A DNA stretch of 64,000 nucleotides from Diploptera punctata (lineage: Eukaryota > Arthropoda > Insecta > Blattodea > Blaberidae): the NCBI GenBank assembly GCA_030220185.1, contig JASPKZ010007249.1:1674001-1738000 (forward strand). Direction: 5' to 3'. The notes under the pieces are model-generated. The model was not told where the DNA came from. It saw only the letters and a program-made list of their open reading frames with translations, and made no database searches. This document shows, piece after piece, positions 37,701 through 52,700 of this stretch; positions within the stretch are counted from its first letter, which is position 1; every line of letters begins with the position of its first letter. The translations under genes were made by a program, and so were the position numbers.

Positions 37701-40700
37701 GGAACAAGAGGTAAAATATCAAAATAATCACATGTTTATGTAAAAAATAGATACTTGAGTATTTGTTATTTTACTTTTAACAGTTTAACAATGACTGTAA
37801 ATATAACTTAGTGTTCTAACATATCTTGGGCTTTTTTTTAGCTATTCATGGCGAATTTAATGTACATAAGTCCCGATCAATTGTAAAAGGTGACATAGTT
37901 TATTGAGGCAGTTGCTCGTGGTATGTCCAAAGGCAGAAAAATAATTTGAAATTTTTAAAATAAGGCTACATCATTATGTGACATGAATAAATATAGAAAC
38001 ATTTACAGATAAAATATTGAGTCAAAGAAAAGAAAAAAAAAAGGTAATCACACTTGTCTTTCTAAAGACAACATAAGTTAGGCGAAAATTTTTCTCTTCA
38101 AATATAATTTATCTTTCATTGAGAAATGTTGAATTAATAATATAAACATCATTAGAAGCCTTACTAGCTTTATAAAGTAATGTTAAATTCCCAATAAATG
38201 TCTTCTTAACTAAGAAGCCGCCATTTGCAAAGATAGAAACAATGGTTTCAAAAGCATTTGGTGAGAGGGAATTACAACGTATATAAGAGAAAAATTTGCG
38301 TCTAGATTGTAACTCGCCTCGGTAGCTCAGTTGGTAGAGCATTTGACCTGGCAAGCCAAAGGTCCCGTGTTCGAGTCTCGGTCTAGGCGAAAATTTTTCT
38401 CTTCAAATATAAATAAACTTACTTCCTAAAATTTGAAATCTCCTGGTAACATGTAAATGATTGTCAGTTCAGGTCATTCAGAAATTGTTTTTATTATGTT
38501 CAGGAAACTGAATAACTAGAGGTTTTAAGTTCAAATCCCGATTCAGGCATTAATTTTTCTTTTCAAAATAATAACTGAATAGTAAATGATTCAGATCATG
38601 GCTTCAGGAAAAGCTACTCTTAGGAACCCACTATATGGGAAATTAGTGGGAATGTTAAAGTTTAGCATTGAAAGTTACATTGTGATATGAGTTTTCGTAC
38701 ATTCATTTATGTGATATAATTTACAGGTGAAGAATGCTATTTTGTCAGATGAAATATATTGTCCGCCAGAAACCTCTGTGTTGCTAGCATCATATGCTGT
38801 TCAAGCTCGTCATGGAGACTACAATAAAATTACTCACAATTCAGGCTTCCTTGCAAATGATCGTCTATTGCCACAAAGGTATGTTGTTTTTATATTCCCT
38901 TATCCCTGATTTTGGATGAATTGAACTCCTTTCCTTGTGTAAATTGCATGGTTAATATTGATATAAGATAGCCTAATTTTGTAATTTTTCACTTATCACC
39001 AAATTTTTGTTCAGTGTAGAAAATCTGGGGTTTATTTAGAACATTTTAAGATTGTATTAGTGTATTTGTACTGATTCTCAAATTTTCCATTCACAATATT
39101 TTATAATTTATTTGCAGCATTCTGTAATTTTTTTTCCATCGCTTCAGGAAAAAAAGTTAATATTTAAAACAAATTTAAATTTACTGTTGTAATCATTATG
39201 CCACATTTCATCTATAAACCTGAAATAATACTGAGTACACACTTCACTTGACTTTATTCACTTGTCATATACTAATTTCAAATTACTTACTTCACATAGT
39301 TTTTTCTGGTAGTTCTTCTCAGGTTGGATAACTACTAAACTACAACTAACTTTTGTAATGTCCAGGAATATTCTTTTATATTCTCTTTTAAACCAAGAAA
39401 CACAGGCCAGGAACATTCTTAATTTTGTTAAAATTCTAGGCTGTGCATCAATACATCAGTGGTAAATCCAAGTATTAAAATATGCCTACATCACAATATT
39501 TATAAATTTATATATTTAGATTTTATTTAATAATCATTGAATTAATCAGATTGGTGTAAAATCTGAATCATTAAATGCTTCTTTGTAAAATTTAAAATAT
39601 TTCATACCATACTATAATTCCTGCCCAGGATTAGCAATGTGTGTGTGTGTGTGTGTGTGTTCCATTATTTTCTATGAAAAAAAAGATATACAGGGGTAAT
39701 CATGTGAGAATTGGGTGCAATTTTTATTAGAATTTGGAAAACACATAGAAAATGAAGTTACACTAGCTATAAAATGTTAAAATTCTTCTTGAATAAGATG
39801 CTGCTAAAATGTGTGTAGAATGAAGGTTCTCGACGTCCAAGCATTGTATAAGTAAGAGAGAAAAATTTGTCTGAATTAGGAGCCTAGATAGCTTAATGGG
39901 GTTCAAACCCCGGTTTAGGCAAAAATTCATCTCTTAAAATATTAATTTGTCCTTTATTATAAATGATTTAAATAAAAACATTAAAAATATGTGCTTTATT
40001 ATCTAAAAAAAGTCAAAAGAATAACAAGAACATTGAAAATGAAGCTATACTAGCTATAAAAGTAATATTAAAATCCTACTAAAAATCTTCTTGAATAAAA
40101 AGCTGCTAGAATGTATATAGAACAACAGTTCTTGACTTCAAGCTTATGGGATTGTATAAGTAAGAGAAAAATTTGTGTAAATCAGGAGCCTAGATAGCTT
40201 AATGGATAAAGCACTGGAGTGGAGATCCTGGGTTTGAATCCTGACTTAAGCAAAAAAAAAATTCTCTTAAAATATTGATTTGTTCTTTAATATAAGTGAC
40301 AAATTAAAATAAAAACATAAAAAATAATCTCAAGTATTTAATGTTCAAGTATAACCTCATGTATTTGTATTTTCAGAGTTATGGATCAACATAAAATGTC
40401 TCGAGAAGAATGGGAACAGAGCATTACTACATGGTGGAATGAGCACAAGGGAATGCTCAGGTTTGTACATTATTTTATGTAATGAAGAAAAATTAAGAAA
40501 GCATATTAATTTTTTTTAAATTTACACTTAAGTGTAATTAAAAAAGTAAGAACTAAAATAAAAATAATCAATTGAGTTGGTGTTTACTTGATGAAAATCC
40601 ATATTTATTAATTAAATAAAAATAAAACATAGTTTTATTTGATTTTCATATTTATTATATAATTCAGTGACAGCTGTTTCGGTACATTGTACCTTCTTCA

Positions 40701-43700
40701 GACATGTTAACAAATTATGATAATTTGTTATTTTTATTTAATTAATAAAATAAAAATCTTTGCAACTTCTGCTTTCCTCCTAATCTAATCAATTGAAACA
40801 AAAAAATATATATAAATGAATGTATATAATACCTTTTTTTAAATATTTTTCACTGAGACTAATTAATATTCATAATTACAAATTAATTTATAAATAACCA
40901 TGTCTTGAAAATGATCTCACATAAGGAGATTGAAATGTTGACTTAATAAATTTATGTTTTGACTGAGATAACATTTATTTCTTTGTAATTATGAATAAAT
41001 GAACGTATTTATGTATGAATGTGTGCCAGCATTACTCTTGAATGCCTGGAGCAAGTTCAAACAAACTTGGTATACACATAAATTACAAACTAAAAAAGTA
41101 GCTGTAAGGCATAAAATACCTCTAGCGTTCCAAGGTGTTGAAATATATAACATTGTTTCCTCATAACTCAGGAACACCTGGAGCAATTTCAACCAAACTC
41201 GATATACATATAACTTAAAATCTGGAAAAGATACTGCAGGGGGTAAGAGATCCCTATTGCCCCTAGAAGGTGGCATGTAAAAATAATTGAATGTGATCAA
41301 TATTAATGTCAAGTCCATAGTTTTTGGGGTCGTTTATTTGATTGATGACAGTCTCAATGACATTTAAGTCCAAGTTTGAACCCTATTGTATATCTGGCTT
41401 AACTTGGCAAAGAGAGAGATGGTGACATAAGGGTAGATCCTTAACTGCTTATGGCCAGTTACAAAAGAAAGAACCCACTGTGTTGTCAGTTTTCGTCTTC
41501 CCCCTTTCCCTATTATGCCGGACATTGGCATCTTTTAAAAGAAATCTAAATTTATATTTGCTCTAAACTCGACTTCATTATTATCCAGTGTAAGATATAT
41601 ATATTAATTGGTGTTTCCCGTATAATGTATCATATTTATATTATTATTATTATTATTATTATTATCGTATCATTATTGTTATTACCCTATAAAATGTTGT
41701 TTGTACATGACATTTACATTGTTACATTTATTGTATCTTTAAGTGTTTATAATTAGTATAGTGTATATCTATATTTGTCGAATATTTATTTGTATTTGTA
41801 CTGGTTGAGTGGAAGAGAGGGCCTTATGGCCTTAACTCTGCCAGAATAAATAAAGTATTATTAAATTAAAAAAATTAAATTAAAATTAAAAATTAAAATT
41901 AAATTAACATCTGGTGAAGAAACATTGACAACACTGGTGCGAGTGAGAGAGATGAGCACAGCTGTCTCTTTCTAAAAATTTCTTGCAAAGTTAAGCCAGA
42001 CGAACAATAGGACTGCCAAGGAAGTGGGATGAGGATGGGTGAAACAAAATTTCAAAAAGTAACAAGGTTAGTGTCATATCCATAGTTTTCATAGTCGCTA
42101 TGCTCATTGGTGACATTCTCAATGACATTTAAGCCCAAATTTGACTCCTAGTGGGGAGAGAGGGTTGGTGACATAAAAATAATCAGAAATGTTTTATTTT
42201 AGGAAGTAATATTTTGAGGTTCGTCCACCGCTGTGGTCTCGGGGTAGCATGCTGCCTTGTCATGCAGCAGGCCCGGGTTCGGTCCCCGGTCGGGACAGTT
42301 TTTCTGGGTGAGGTTTTTATCGGGGTTTTTCCTCACCTGTAAGACAAATGTTAGGAAAACTTTAAGGCCAAAACGGTCCCCGAAATCATATGGCCATCGC
42401 AATCATTGTTCATATTCATCTTAGGTTAAGCTTAGGATTAGGGACTCTCCTGGCACACTATTATCATCATCATAGTCACCCATCATATCATCGGGGCAAC
42501 ATAACCCTGCCTTCCAGGTGCCCCAACCTCAGAAGTGGGTTACAAGTACGCCATGCCAGGAGAGAAACCAGGAACATCGAAAGACAAACCTGGGGCATTT
42601 GATAAAAAAAGAAATTGAGGTTCTATAATAATCAGAAATACCCAATTTTAGTTTTTGAGTTACTGAGATGAATAGTGACACTTCTGATGTCATTCTAAGT
42701 CCAAGTTCATTGGAATGGAGTGAGGAAAGAAAAATAAAATGTCCAAAATAACAGATTAGTATGAGATCCACAGTTTGTGGAATTGCTAAGCTGATAGGTG
42801 GTAAGAAGGTCGGAATAAATAAATACCCAAGGAACATGGGTAATTTGCTAGTATAATTGTATAAATTTTATTCATAGTTAAATATGGGGAAATTGCAGTT
42901 CCCGTGTTTAAGAAAACATGAACTATGATGTAAGATAAGAAATGACTCATTCATTTATTACACAAATTTACCCTAAATTTGCTTCTGCACTAAAAAAAAA
43001 AGTGTGAAAACTTTAGTAAAATCAATTTATTGTATTGTTCACCTAAAATTATAAAAAAAATATATTAAGGATCTAAATTGACATTAGATTTTATATATGT
43101 CATTTCTTCTTTTCTTTTTCTATTTTCTGAAATTAGGCCTTTTGATCTGTTTTCACATTAAGTGGGATTTAATGAATCTTCTCATCTAGTAAATGTCCTA
43201 TTGGTATGTACTTTAATAGCAGCTGGGGGATTCTATCTATAGGCATTCTTTTAACATGTTCATATCAGTTGTTTCTCATATTGTCAATTCTATTTGTTAA
43301 ATTAAAAAATATTTCAGTCTTTTCTAATATCTTCATTTCTTTTTCTGTCCAAAATTGTCACACCTAACTACTGAACTTAAGAACTTCATTTCTGCAGTTT
43401 CTATTTTTCTTCTGTCTGAATGGTTAAGAGTCCAAATTTTCACTTGCGTAATTTTGTAAAATTCTAATTGTGTACTCCTTTTATTTTTCAGTGTCCGTTT
43501 TATAGTGCCACACATTCTATAAACTTATTTAATTTAATATTATTATCTTTTATTTAACTTTCATAGGGAATTAATATCTTCCTTCTGGCAGTATGATACA
43601 TTGCATCCTAAAATAATTGAAGTTCACCTGTTGTATTGTACTGTTATTAATAATTTTATTAAGATTATTTTATAATGCAGGGAAGATGCCATGATGGAGT

Positions 43701-46700
43701 ATCTGAGAATTGCACAGGATCTGGAGATGTATGGTGTAAATTACTTTGAGATCCGAAACAAGAAAGGAACAGAACTATGGCTGGGAGTTGATGCTTTGGG
43801 ACTCAACATCTATGAGAAAGATGACAAGTAAGAAATAGTGTATTGATACAAGAAATGATGTCATCATAGGGAATTAGTATTAATTACTTTTATCTGAACA
43901 ATTTTGCACATTTAAACAAATTTGAGACATATAATGAGAATTGTCTAATGTAATAAAAATATTCTATTTTTATAAAATATCCCTTAATAAATCATTACCT
44001 TGTTATTTTTATAAGTTATTAGAGTCATCACATGTTAATAACTAATAAATAGTGAGTTGTGATATCTCACCTCATAACTCCATGATCTTCAAGCACAGCA
44101 CTGCAGTTTCAAGAGGCATCCCACTCATCTTCAGCCATCTTATGACTCTATTCACTGAGTTATAAGGTGAGATTTCACGACTCACTATTTATTAATTATT
44201 AACTTGAAAACCTCATAATGTTATTTTTTTAGGAATTAACACTATGAGGTACTCTAATTTAAATTATTGTTGTGAAGTAAACATGAAGTAATATTTGAAG
44301 AGAAAAATTATACGCTCAGACCGGGACCCTTGGTTTTCTAGTCCAAGTGCTCTACCATTTGAGCTACCTGAGCAAGTCCCGGTCTGAGCGTTTAATTTTT
44401 CTCTTCAGGTTCAAGTCCCGGTCTGAGCGTATAATTTTTCTCTTCAAATATGATTTATCCATCATTGAGATGTATGAAATTAATAATAAGAACATCGATG
44501 AAGTAATATGTTAATATTATTCGTCTTTAAACATCTTAATGATGGACAAATTATATTTGAAGAGAAAAATATACGCCTAGACTGGGGTTTGAACCCAGGA
44601 CCTTTGACTTTCTATGTCAATGCTCTTCCATCTGAGCCACCTAGACCTCCAATCTAAACACATATTTTTCTCTTACACGTAGTTAATTCCCTAACCCCAA
44701 ATGCTACGAGCCGTTGCTACGATTTTTGTAAATGGCAGCTTCTTTATTAAGAAGACTTCTTATTGGGAATTTAAACATTACTTATAAAGCCAGTAGTGCT
44801 TCTTTCAATGTTAATATTATTCGTTTTTAAACATCTTAATGATGGACAAATTATATTTGAAAAGAAAAATATATGCCTAGACTGGGGTTTGAACCCAGGA
44901 CCTTTGACTTTCTATGTCAATGCTCTTCCATCTGAGCCACCTAGGCCTCCAATCTAAATGCATATTTTTCTCTTACACATAGTTAATTCCCTAATCCCAA
45001 ATGCTATGAGCCGTTGCTACGATTTTTGCAAATGGCGACTTCTTTATTAAGAAGACTTCTTATTGGGAATTTAAACATTACTTATAAAGCCAGTAGTGCT
45101 TCTTTCAATGTTAATATTATTCGTTTTTAAACATCTTAATGATGGACAAATTATATTTGAAAAGAAAAATATATGCCTAGACTGGGGTTTGAACCCAGGA
45201 CCTTTGACTTTCTATGTTAATGCTCTTCCATCTGAGCCACCTAGGCCTCCAATCTAAACGCGTATTTTTCTCTTTTTCTCTTACACATAGTTAATTCCCT
45301 AACCCCAAATGCTACGAGCCGTTGCTACGATTTTTGCAAATGGCGGCTGCTTTATTAAGAAGACTTCATTTAAAATATGGCCAGAGCAATATTTAAAAAT
45401 TTCACCTCACAAATCTCGTGTATTTCCATGATACTAGTTTCAAATGAATCCCGTCCATCCTCAGTCAAAACTCTGAGGCAAATTTGACTGAGGATGGATG
45501 GGATTCCATTTGAAACTGGTATCATGGAAAAACATAAGAATTGTGAGGTGAGATTTTTAAATATTACTCTGACCATATTTAAAAAAAAAACAGTAAGGTG
45601 TTATTTATTTTACTTAAACCTCATAATGTTATTTCCCGTAATTAATTTATGAAGTTATCACATATTATTAACAATTGTAAAAATGAAGTTATTCATTAAG
45701 GTAAAATATTACTCGTACAGAATTAAGAAAAGCAAATGTTCACATTAAGGTAGAATATTTTTATCACTCACCTCATATTGTTCTTCTTATTTGATTATAA
45801 ACTACTCGTAGTTTCGGAACATAGTTTCTGTTCCATCCTCAGTATCGTCACGACCGTTGTTCTGTCATCTTGAAGACGGTCGTGACGATACTGAGGATGG
45901 AACAGAAACTATGTTCCGAAACTAGTTTATAATCAAATAAGAAGAACAATATGAGGTGAGTGATAAAAATATCTACCTTAATGAATATACCTCATAGTGA
46001 GAATTCCTAAAATAAGTAAATGTTCATAAATTAATGAGTCATTTTAACATCTTACCTCATATTTCATGTTTTTCAAACACGGTAACTATAGTTTTCAAAT
46101 GATCTTGTCATTCATTTTCAACCGCCATTATATGAGGTAAGATGTTAAAATGACTCATTAATTTATTAATTAAGAACCTCATAATGTGTTTCCCAATTTT
46201 AACTTTGAATAAATGTTCATATCTTGAAAAGTAGATTGTTATAAATTTTAAGAGGCCAAGGTTAATATCTAAGTTTTAATTTGTTATAAATTTTAAGAGG
46301 CTAAGGTTAATAGCCAAGTTTTAATTACTAATTATCCCCATTTGAAATAATGAGATATATATAATGTTTGTCTGAAGCATATTTATTCCTATAGTAGAAG
46401 CCTACATAACAATGTTACTTGTTTTGACTCATCTACCCGATCAAAAATAATCATATGGGGAATACAAAATTATATAATTTTTACATGAGAGTTACGGGAA
46501 GTTCAGGATGTGGGTGCGTATTTATTTAAGAAAGTGATATTTTTAAATTACAGTATTTCTTCATATAGAAATAGTAGTCTCATGTTCATTTTACTGAAAT
46601 GACTTTATGCTCTTTCTTCATTAAGAAACAAGGCTTTATTTCTTGAATTACTTGTACTTGATACTTTTTATTTGACTGTAAGCATTTAATGCAAGTGTAG

Positions 46701-49700
46701 CCAATATCTTTTGTGGAAACCAGATTCTATAACAGTCATAGATTCTTCAGAATGTATTTAGATATTCTAGATATGATTAAATACTGGTACAGTGTTACTA
46801 ACTTTATATTTACTACTAACTTACTATCTTGCATTATCAGTGGTTAATGTTATTCTCCCATTTTAAAATACAATAGGAAGTAACATTAAGAGGTTTGTTT
46901 AATAATTAAAACATTTGGTCTGTTCGTTCTTACCTCATAGAGTTGTTTTTGTCGAACATATGTTTGAGCTTCTTAGCCCCATCGTCTCAGTGAATCAAGA
47001 ATCAGGGCCGACAACATGAGAAAATTCAGTCTGTAATTGCTGACGATGGGGCTAAGAAGCTCTGAAACATATGTTCGACAAAACAACTCTAAGAGGTAAG
47101 AATGAACAGACCAAATGTTTTGTTATTCTCCCAACCTATTCTTGGTCTCCCTACTGGGTACTTTCCTTCTGGTTTTCCTAAGAGTAGTATCTAAGCCCCT
47201 CTGTCATTTCCCATGCATTTTGTGAATATATTAAAAAGTAAAATTTAAAATAAATTCTATATTTCCTCACCTCATATCCTGTAGAAGACAGGTAATAAAG
47301 AATTTATTTTAAATTTTAAAATAAACCTCATAGTGATATTTCCTGTGTAGTCAAATATTGAAATATGTTGATCTTAAAACATTTTTAATTTTTCTTTAAG
47401 GCTGACTCCAAAGATTGGCTTCCCTTGGTCAGAAATTAGAAACATTTCTTTCAATGACCGAAAATTTATCATTAAACCAATTGATAAGAAGGCTCCAGAC
47501 TTTGTTTTCTTTGCACCCCGAGTTCGTATCAACAAACGCATCCTGGCTCTTTGCATGGGCAATCATGAACTGTACATGCGTCGCCGCAAGCCTGATACCA
47601 TTGATGTTCAGCAAATGAAGGCACAAGCCAGAGAAGAAAAAATTGCCAAACAGCAACAAAGGTGAGTTAATCTAAAACACACATCACACCCACATAGTGT
47701 ATATTTTTTATGCATGTTACATATTATGTAAGTTCTGTAGATCAGTATGGGAGTTCAACGGAGGAATGATTACTTTTGTCAAATATTAGTTGTGCATTTT
47801 ATTGTGCCATAAGCATCAGTATAAATAGAATAAACTGTAACGGGCACACAGCGTTTTGCCTCTCCCGAGCTCTTGCTAGATTCCCCCACTACTGGCTGTC
47901 TTGAGTGTGCGCATCTGCTAGCAGCGGCACTTGGCAGTACTGTATCATCCAGCAATATGAACAGGCGATTTAATCTAGAGCAATGCATTTTTGTGTGTAA
48001 AAGTTAATTTCATTGTGAATCACCAAGCTGTGTTCACACAGAGTATATTCAAAAGTTCCCTGGAGCAGTGCCTCCTTCCAAATTTACAATTCACGAGATT
48101 GTGAAGAAATTCAAAACCACTGGTTCTGTGTTAAATAAAAAAGTGTTAATGCAAAGTTTTAACAGAGGAAAAGGTGTAGGTTTTGAACATACACCAACAA
48201 AATCCGTACCAAAATTAGCACAACCGGTGGGTATTTTATTCTTTTGCACATAGAGCAACTAAATTATTAAAACTAAAACCTTATGAGTGTACACGTATCC
48301 ATTGTTTAAAACAAGATGACCCGGTATCATGAATGTGTTATTGTGAATGGTTACTTTCATCAGTGAATGACGGTTTAATTGATCCACAGCTTCTGTTCTT
48401 TTCCGATGAGGCATGGTTCCACCCAAATGGTCATGTCAACACTCATAACAATGTGTTTTCAAGATAGAGTGATTAGTGCTGATGTATGGCCCTGTTGCTC
48501 CCCTGATCTAACATTGTGTGGTTTTTAACTTGTGGGATAATCTGAAAGACTAGACAAATCCTCATACATTGGAGGAACTAAAACAAAATATTAGAAATTA
48601 AATTGGAAACATTACAGTGACCGAACTTAATCAAGTGAAATAGAATGTGTTTTCCCATATAATGTCTGTTTAACTTAGGGTGGATGACATTTCCAGCATC
48701 TTCTATAAGGTAAGATTTTTTATATATGCTTCATGCACGGAGTTTATGTTGGAGCAAAGCCGACTGTGGCACACCAACTGTGCACAGGCAAAATACCTTG
48801 TGTGCCCAGTAGGTTATAAATGAAGAACCCATATATATATATGGCTATATGCTGTGTATATAGTGAGTAGAACACAATCTCAGAATTAAAATAGAAAAAT
48901 GTAGACGATTATAAAATTACAATAGAAAATAACATTGAGGTTCTTGTTAATAAATAAGGTGAGTCTGTTGCATCTCACAGAGTACCAGAGAAGAAAGTGG
49001 ATACGTTTCGCATACATGCCACAAGCGGCGCTAGTGTAGAACAACTAATGACATCTCAATTTTTTTCTGGTACTAATATGAAATTCAGCACCGTCTGGTG
49101 GTAAAATTATGAATTATAATTATATGATGCCATCTGGTGAATAATCACGGAATTGAACTTTTATAGGAATAAATAACATATTAATTAATCTTAAATTATG
49201 GAATTATTTGTACCCAGCCTCACAGACCTAAAGATTTTCTTTAATTTTAACAGAAGGGAAGAATGGAAATAAATAAAACATGTTAATTTATTTTCATTTA
49301 TTAAAATTTTAAAACGTGCATTATGAGCTCTTTTAATAAAAATTTACAATTGACCTACCCCCTTATTCTCACATATTTATTTTATACAATATTTATTAAA
49401 GAACCTTAGCCATGTCGTACATCTGAAATCCATTATAAAGTCACATTTTTAAAATGTTTATTAGAAATGGCTGTACACTAACATCACTCTTCCTAACCTA
49501 ACAAATCTTAGAATTTTATCACTTCTAGTAGGTTTATCTTTGAAATCACATTAAATAAAAACGTAAACAAGCTTGAATTTACTTAGAAATTAGAGTAAAA
49601 TAAAATCTAAGTAATGATTTTAACTTTCGATAGTATATAATTAATTTACAGTACCGTTTTTTATACATTAGAACGAAAGGATAGCATGTGAAAATTTTAA

Positions 49701-52700
49701 TTTACAAACTGGCTAATTTCCCATTATCCCAAGTGAACACACTGTGTGCCTTGCATTTGTTTTATTTAGTTACATATTCTGTTACTATGAAAATGCGCTA
49801 CCATTGTAGTTTGCTCATTGTAGTCCATCGTTAACAACCAAAATTTTTTAGATGTCACTGTACTCAGTTTTCCCTCTATTCGAAGTTTCTTTATGGTTGC
49901 ATCTTACCTTATAAAAGTTGAATTTTTTTAGGACATGTTTCAAAACACATTTGTGTTTCATCATCAGCTTGTCAGATGAGGTTATAAAGTTTTCTATTGC
50001 AAGATTATGTGTGTAAAGAAACTAAAGGAGCTGTTAATAAAAATAAATTATATGGGATGTAATTTTTTTAGGGAGAAGCTACAACTTGAAATTGCAGCCA
50101 GAGAACGTGCTGAGAAGAAACAACAAGAATATGAGGAGAGACTTAGAACCATGCAGGAAGAGATGGAGAAGAGACAGCAAGATCTTGCAGAGGCTCAAGA
50201 TATGATCAGACGTCTCGAGGAACAGCTCAAACTGCTTCAAGCAGCTAAAGAAGAACTAGAGGCTCGCCAGAATGAACTCCAGGTAAGGGTGGGTACACAC
50301 CTCCGCGAACAACAAATAAATTAAAACATTCACTATTTATTTTCTATTTGAAGTCATGAATCAACATATTGAAAAATTATCATTCATATTGATCATTTGA
50401 CATTCTGCAATATAATTGTATTTTAGAAAAGTTTCAACATTTCAAAATATTTTGCAGGAACTTTTGAGTTGTGGGCTGGAGGTTAAATGTTTTCATGCAA
50501 TGATTGGGTATTATCAATGTTGAATGTTTTGCTATGACAACACGGATCTACAATTCTCAAATGCTGGACCACCATTATTCTAAAGATCCATTAATTCAAT
50601 GGTATTTTGTTTAATGATGTTCTCTAACAGCTCAGGTCATTAGTGTTGTAATTAAAATCTGTTGTGAAGGGCCAACAAATTTCGATCACAGATCTCTTAT
50701 TTCATGTGTCATAAATTTGCATAAAATGAGCTTTTACACAGGAATAAGTACCATGTAACATTAATATTTAATTTTAGGAAGTAACATTGTTTATGAATTA
50801 CAGTCCATGATGGAACGTTTGGAGGAGAGCAAGAGCATGGAAGCTGCTGAACGAGTGAAATTGGAGGAAGAAATCCGAGCCAAACAGGAGGAAGTTATGA
50901 GGATCCAGAATGAGGTTGAGCAGAAGGATGAAGAAACAAGACGTCTCCAGGTAATGTGGTTTCATCTGTATTGTTACCCAATTCACACAATTTTACATTA
51001 GGTTTCACAATACCAGCAGGGCTGGGTTTAGCTCTTTATTGTCTCTAGACCAAAAAATAAAGATAAAATATTTTTCTCTATTTATGGCATGTAGCATTAA
51101 TTTAATATAATCAATTTGGGAATTTTTTACATTAATTTGATCGCTTATATTGAATGTAATACATGATGACTTTATAACTCGCATTAAAAAAAATGGCTAT
51201 CAAACGTTAACTTCCAATCACAAGAGACGCATATTATTTCAATAATATTCCAACAACTGATTCCCATTAGTGCATCTACAATGCAGTAACTTAAATTAGG
51301 CTCCAGGCTACATGTTAATTAATTCCAACAGTGCAATAAGATAAATAAGGTGAGTCTGTTGCATCTTACCTCATAAAAATTTTTGGGATCAGCCTTTACC
51401 AAAATTGTTTATGGGAAACAAGAAGGTGAACGGAGATTATCTAAGATCCTGGGCATTTTACCACTGTTACTGTCCCAACTTTAAGAGGGAAATTAAGATT
51501 GTAGTATTTTTATTAATTTATGTATAATAGTGAACCTCAAACTCGATGCTATTCTTTTTGCAGACGATTTAGCACTTCTGGCACTTTCCAAAAATGATTT
51601 GCAACAATCAATTTATAATTTACAAAAAAACTGCCAAATTTAATATGGAAATATCAATTAACAAAACTAAAATTATGGCATTTCATGGGAAGGACCCCAT
51701 ACAAAGTAAAATCTGTCTCCAGAATACAATTTTAGAGAGATCTAATCAATTTAAATATCTTGGATATTATCTCTATCTGGGATGAAAACGATATCCCTGA
51801 AAAAATTACTAGTTATAATAAAAGTTTGGGAATTATTAATCAAGTTATGAAACCATCCCTTGTGAAAAAAATCACCAGATTACGTTTATATAACAGCTTG
51901 GCTAGACCAGTGTTGACCTATGGTAGTGAAGCATGGACACTAAAAAGACAACATGAAAGCTTGTGAAATGAGATTAATGTGCAGAACAGTGGGTTACACC
52001 AGATGGGATCGGAAAAGGAACACCAATATCTTTAAAGAATTTAAGACTACGCCAATTTTGGAATATATTAAACAGTACCAACTAAATTGGAAACACCATC
52101 TTGAAAGATGGAGTTAAAATTGGATCCCCAAAGCTGTTTATAATTATATACCAAGAGGACGAAGATCTCTGGGCCGTCCCATGAAACACTGGAGGGAAAA
52201 TTTTCTATAGGATCGTAACAGGCCTTGGCCTAATACTTGGAAGGAAGAAGAAGTATAATAGCGTAAGCATGTTGTGTGAGGTATGATGAAGAGAAGAGGA
52301 AAGTGAAACCTGATGCAGGCACATAGTTTACTCCAGTCAAAAAACATCAAGGGGGATCGCTATTAACAGTATCTCTTGGCAGTCATAAAACATCGAGTGG
52401 GATCACTATTAACAGTACCTCTTAGCTTCTTATGTCCTATGGAAGGGTGTAGAATTTAATCCAGGTATGTGCTGCACAATATAGCAAATAAAAATGATAC
52501 ACTATCACATGTTCTAGTCCTAAGATTAAAAATTTTACATTTAAAATTTTCCACATTACCAGGTATCAAACTTAGATCTGGTAGTCAGGCATGCTACCAC
52601 CTGAGTAATACAGTGAACTGATTTATATTTGTTCTTTTGTAATTCCTCGCTTTCGCAAGTTATTGACTTTGTTCACTAATGAGATGTTTTTTTGATAACA

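Noticed and set aside
44550..45250. Three tRNA-Ser(AGA) genes in tandem
   Set aside because: The loop would read AGA, but the long variable arm of tRNA-Ser is missing and the units are part of a dispersed repeat.
24856..47345. CRISPR-like array from the recurring CCTCAT/ATGAGG heptamers
   Set aside because: Spacing is irregular, the repeats alternate in orientation and the context is an insect intron; they are the ends of fold-back transposons.
47374..47659. Open frames on both strands overlapping Moesin exon e
   Set aside because: Shadow frames of the real exon; the correct frame follows from the splice phases.
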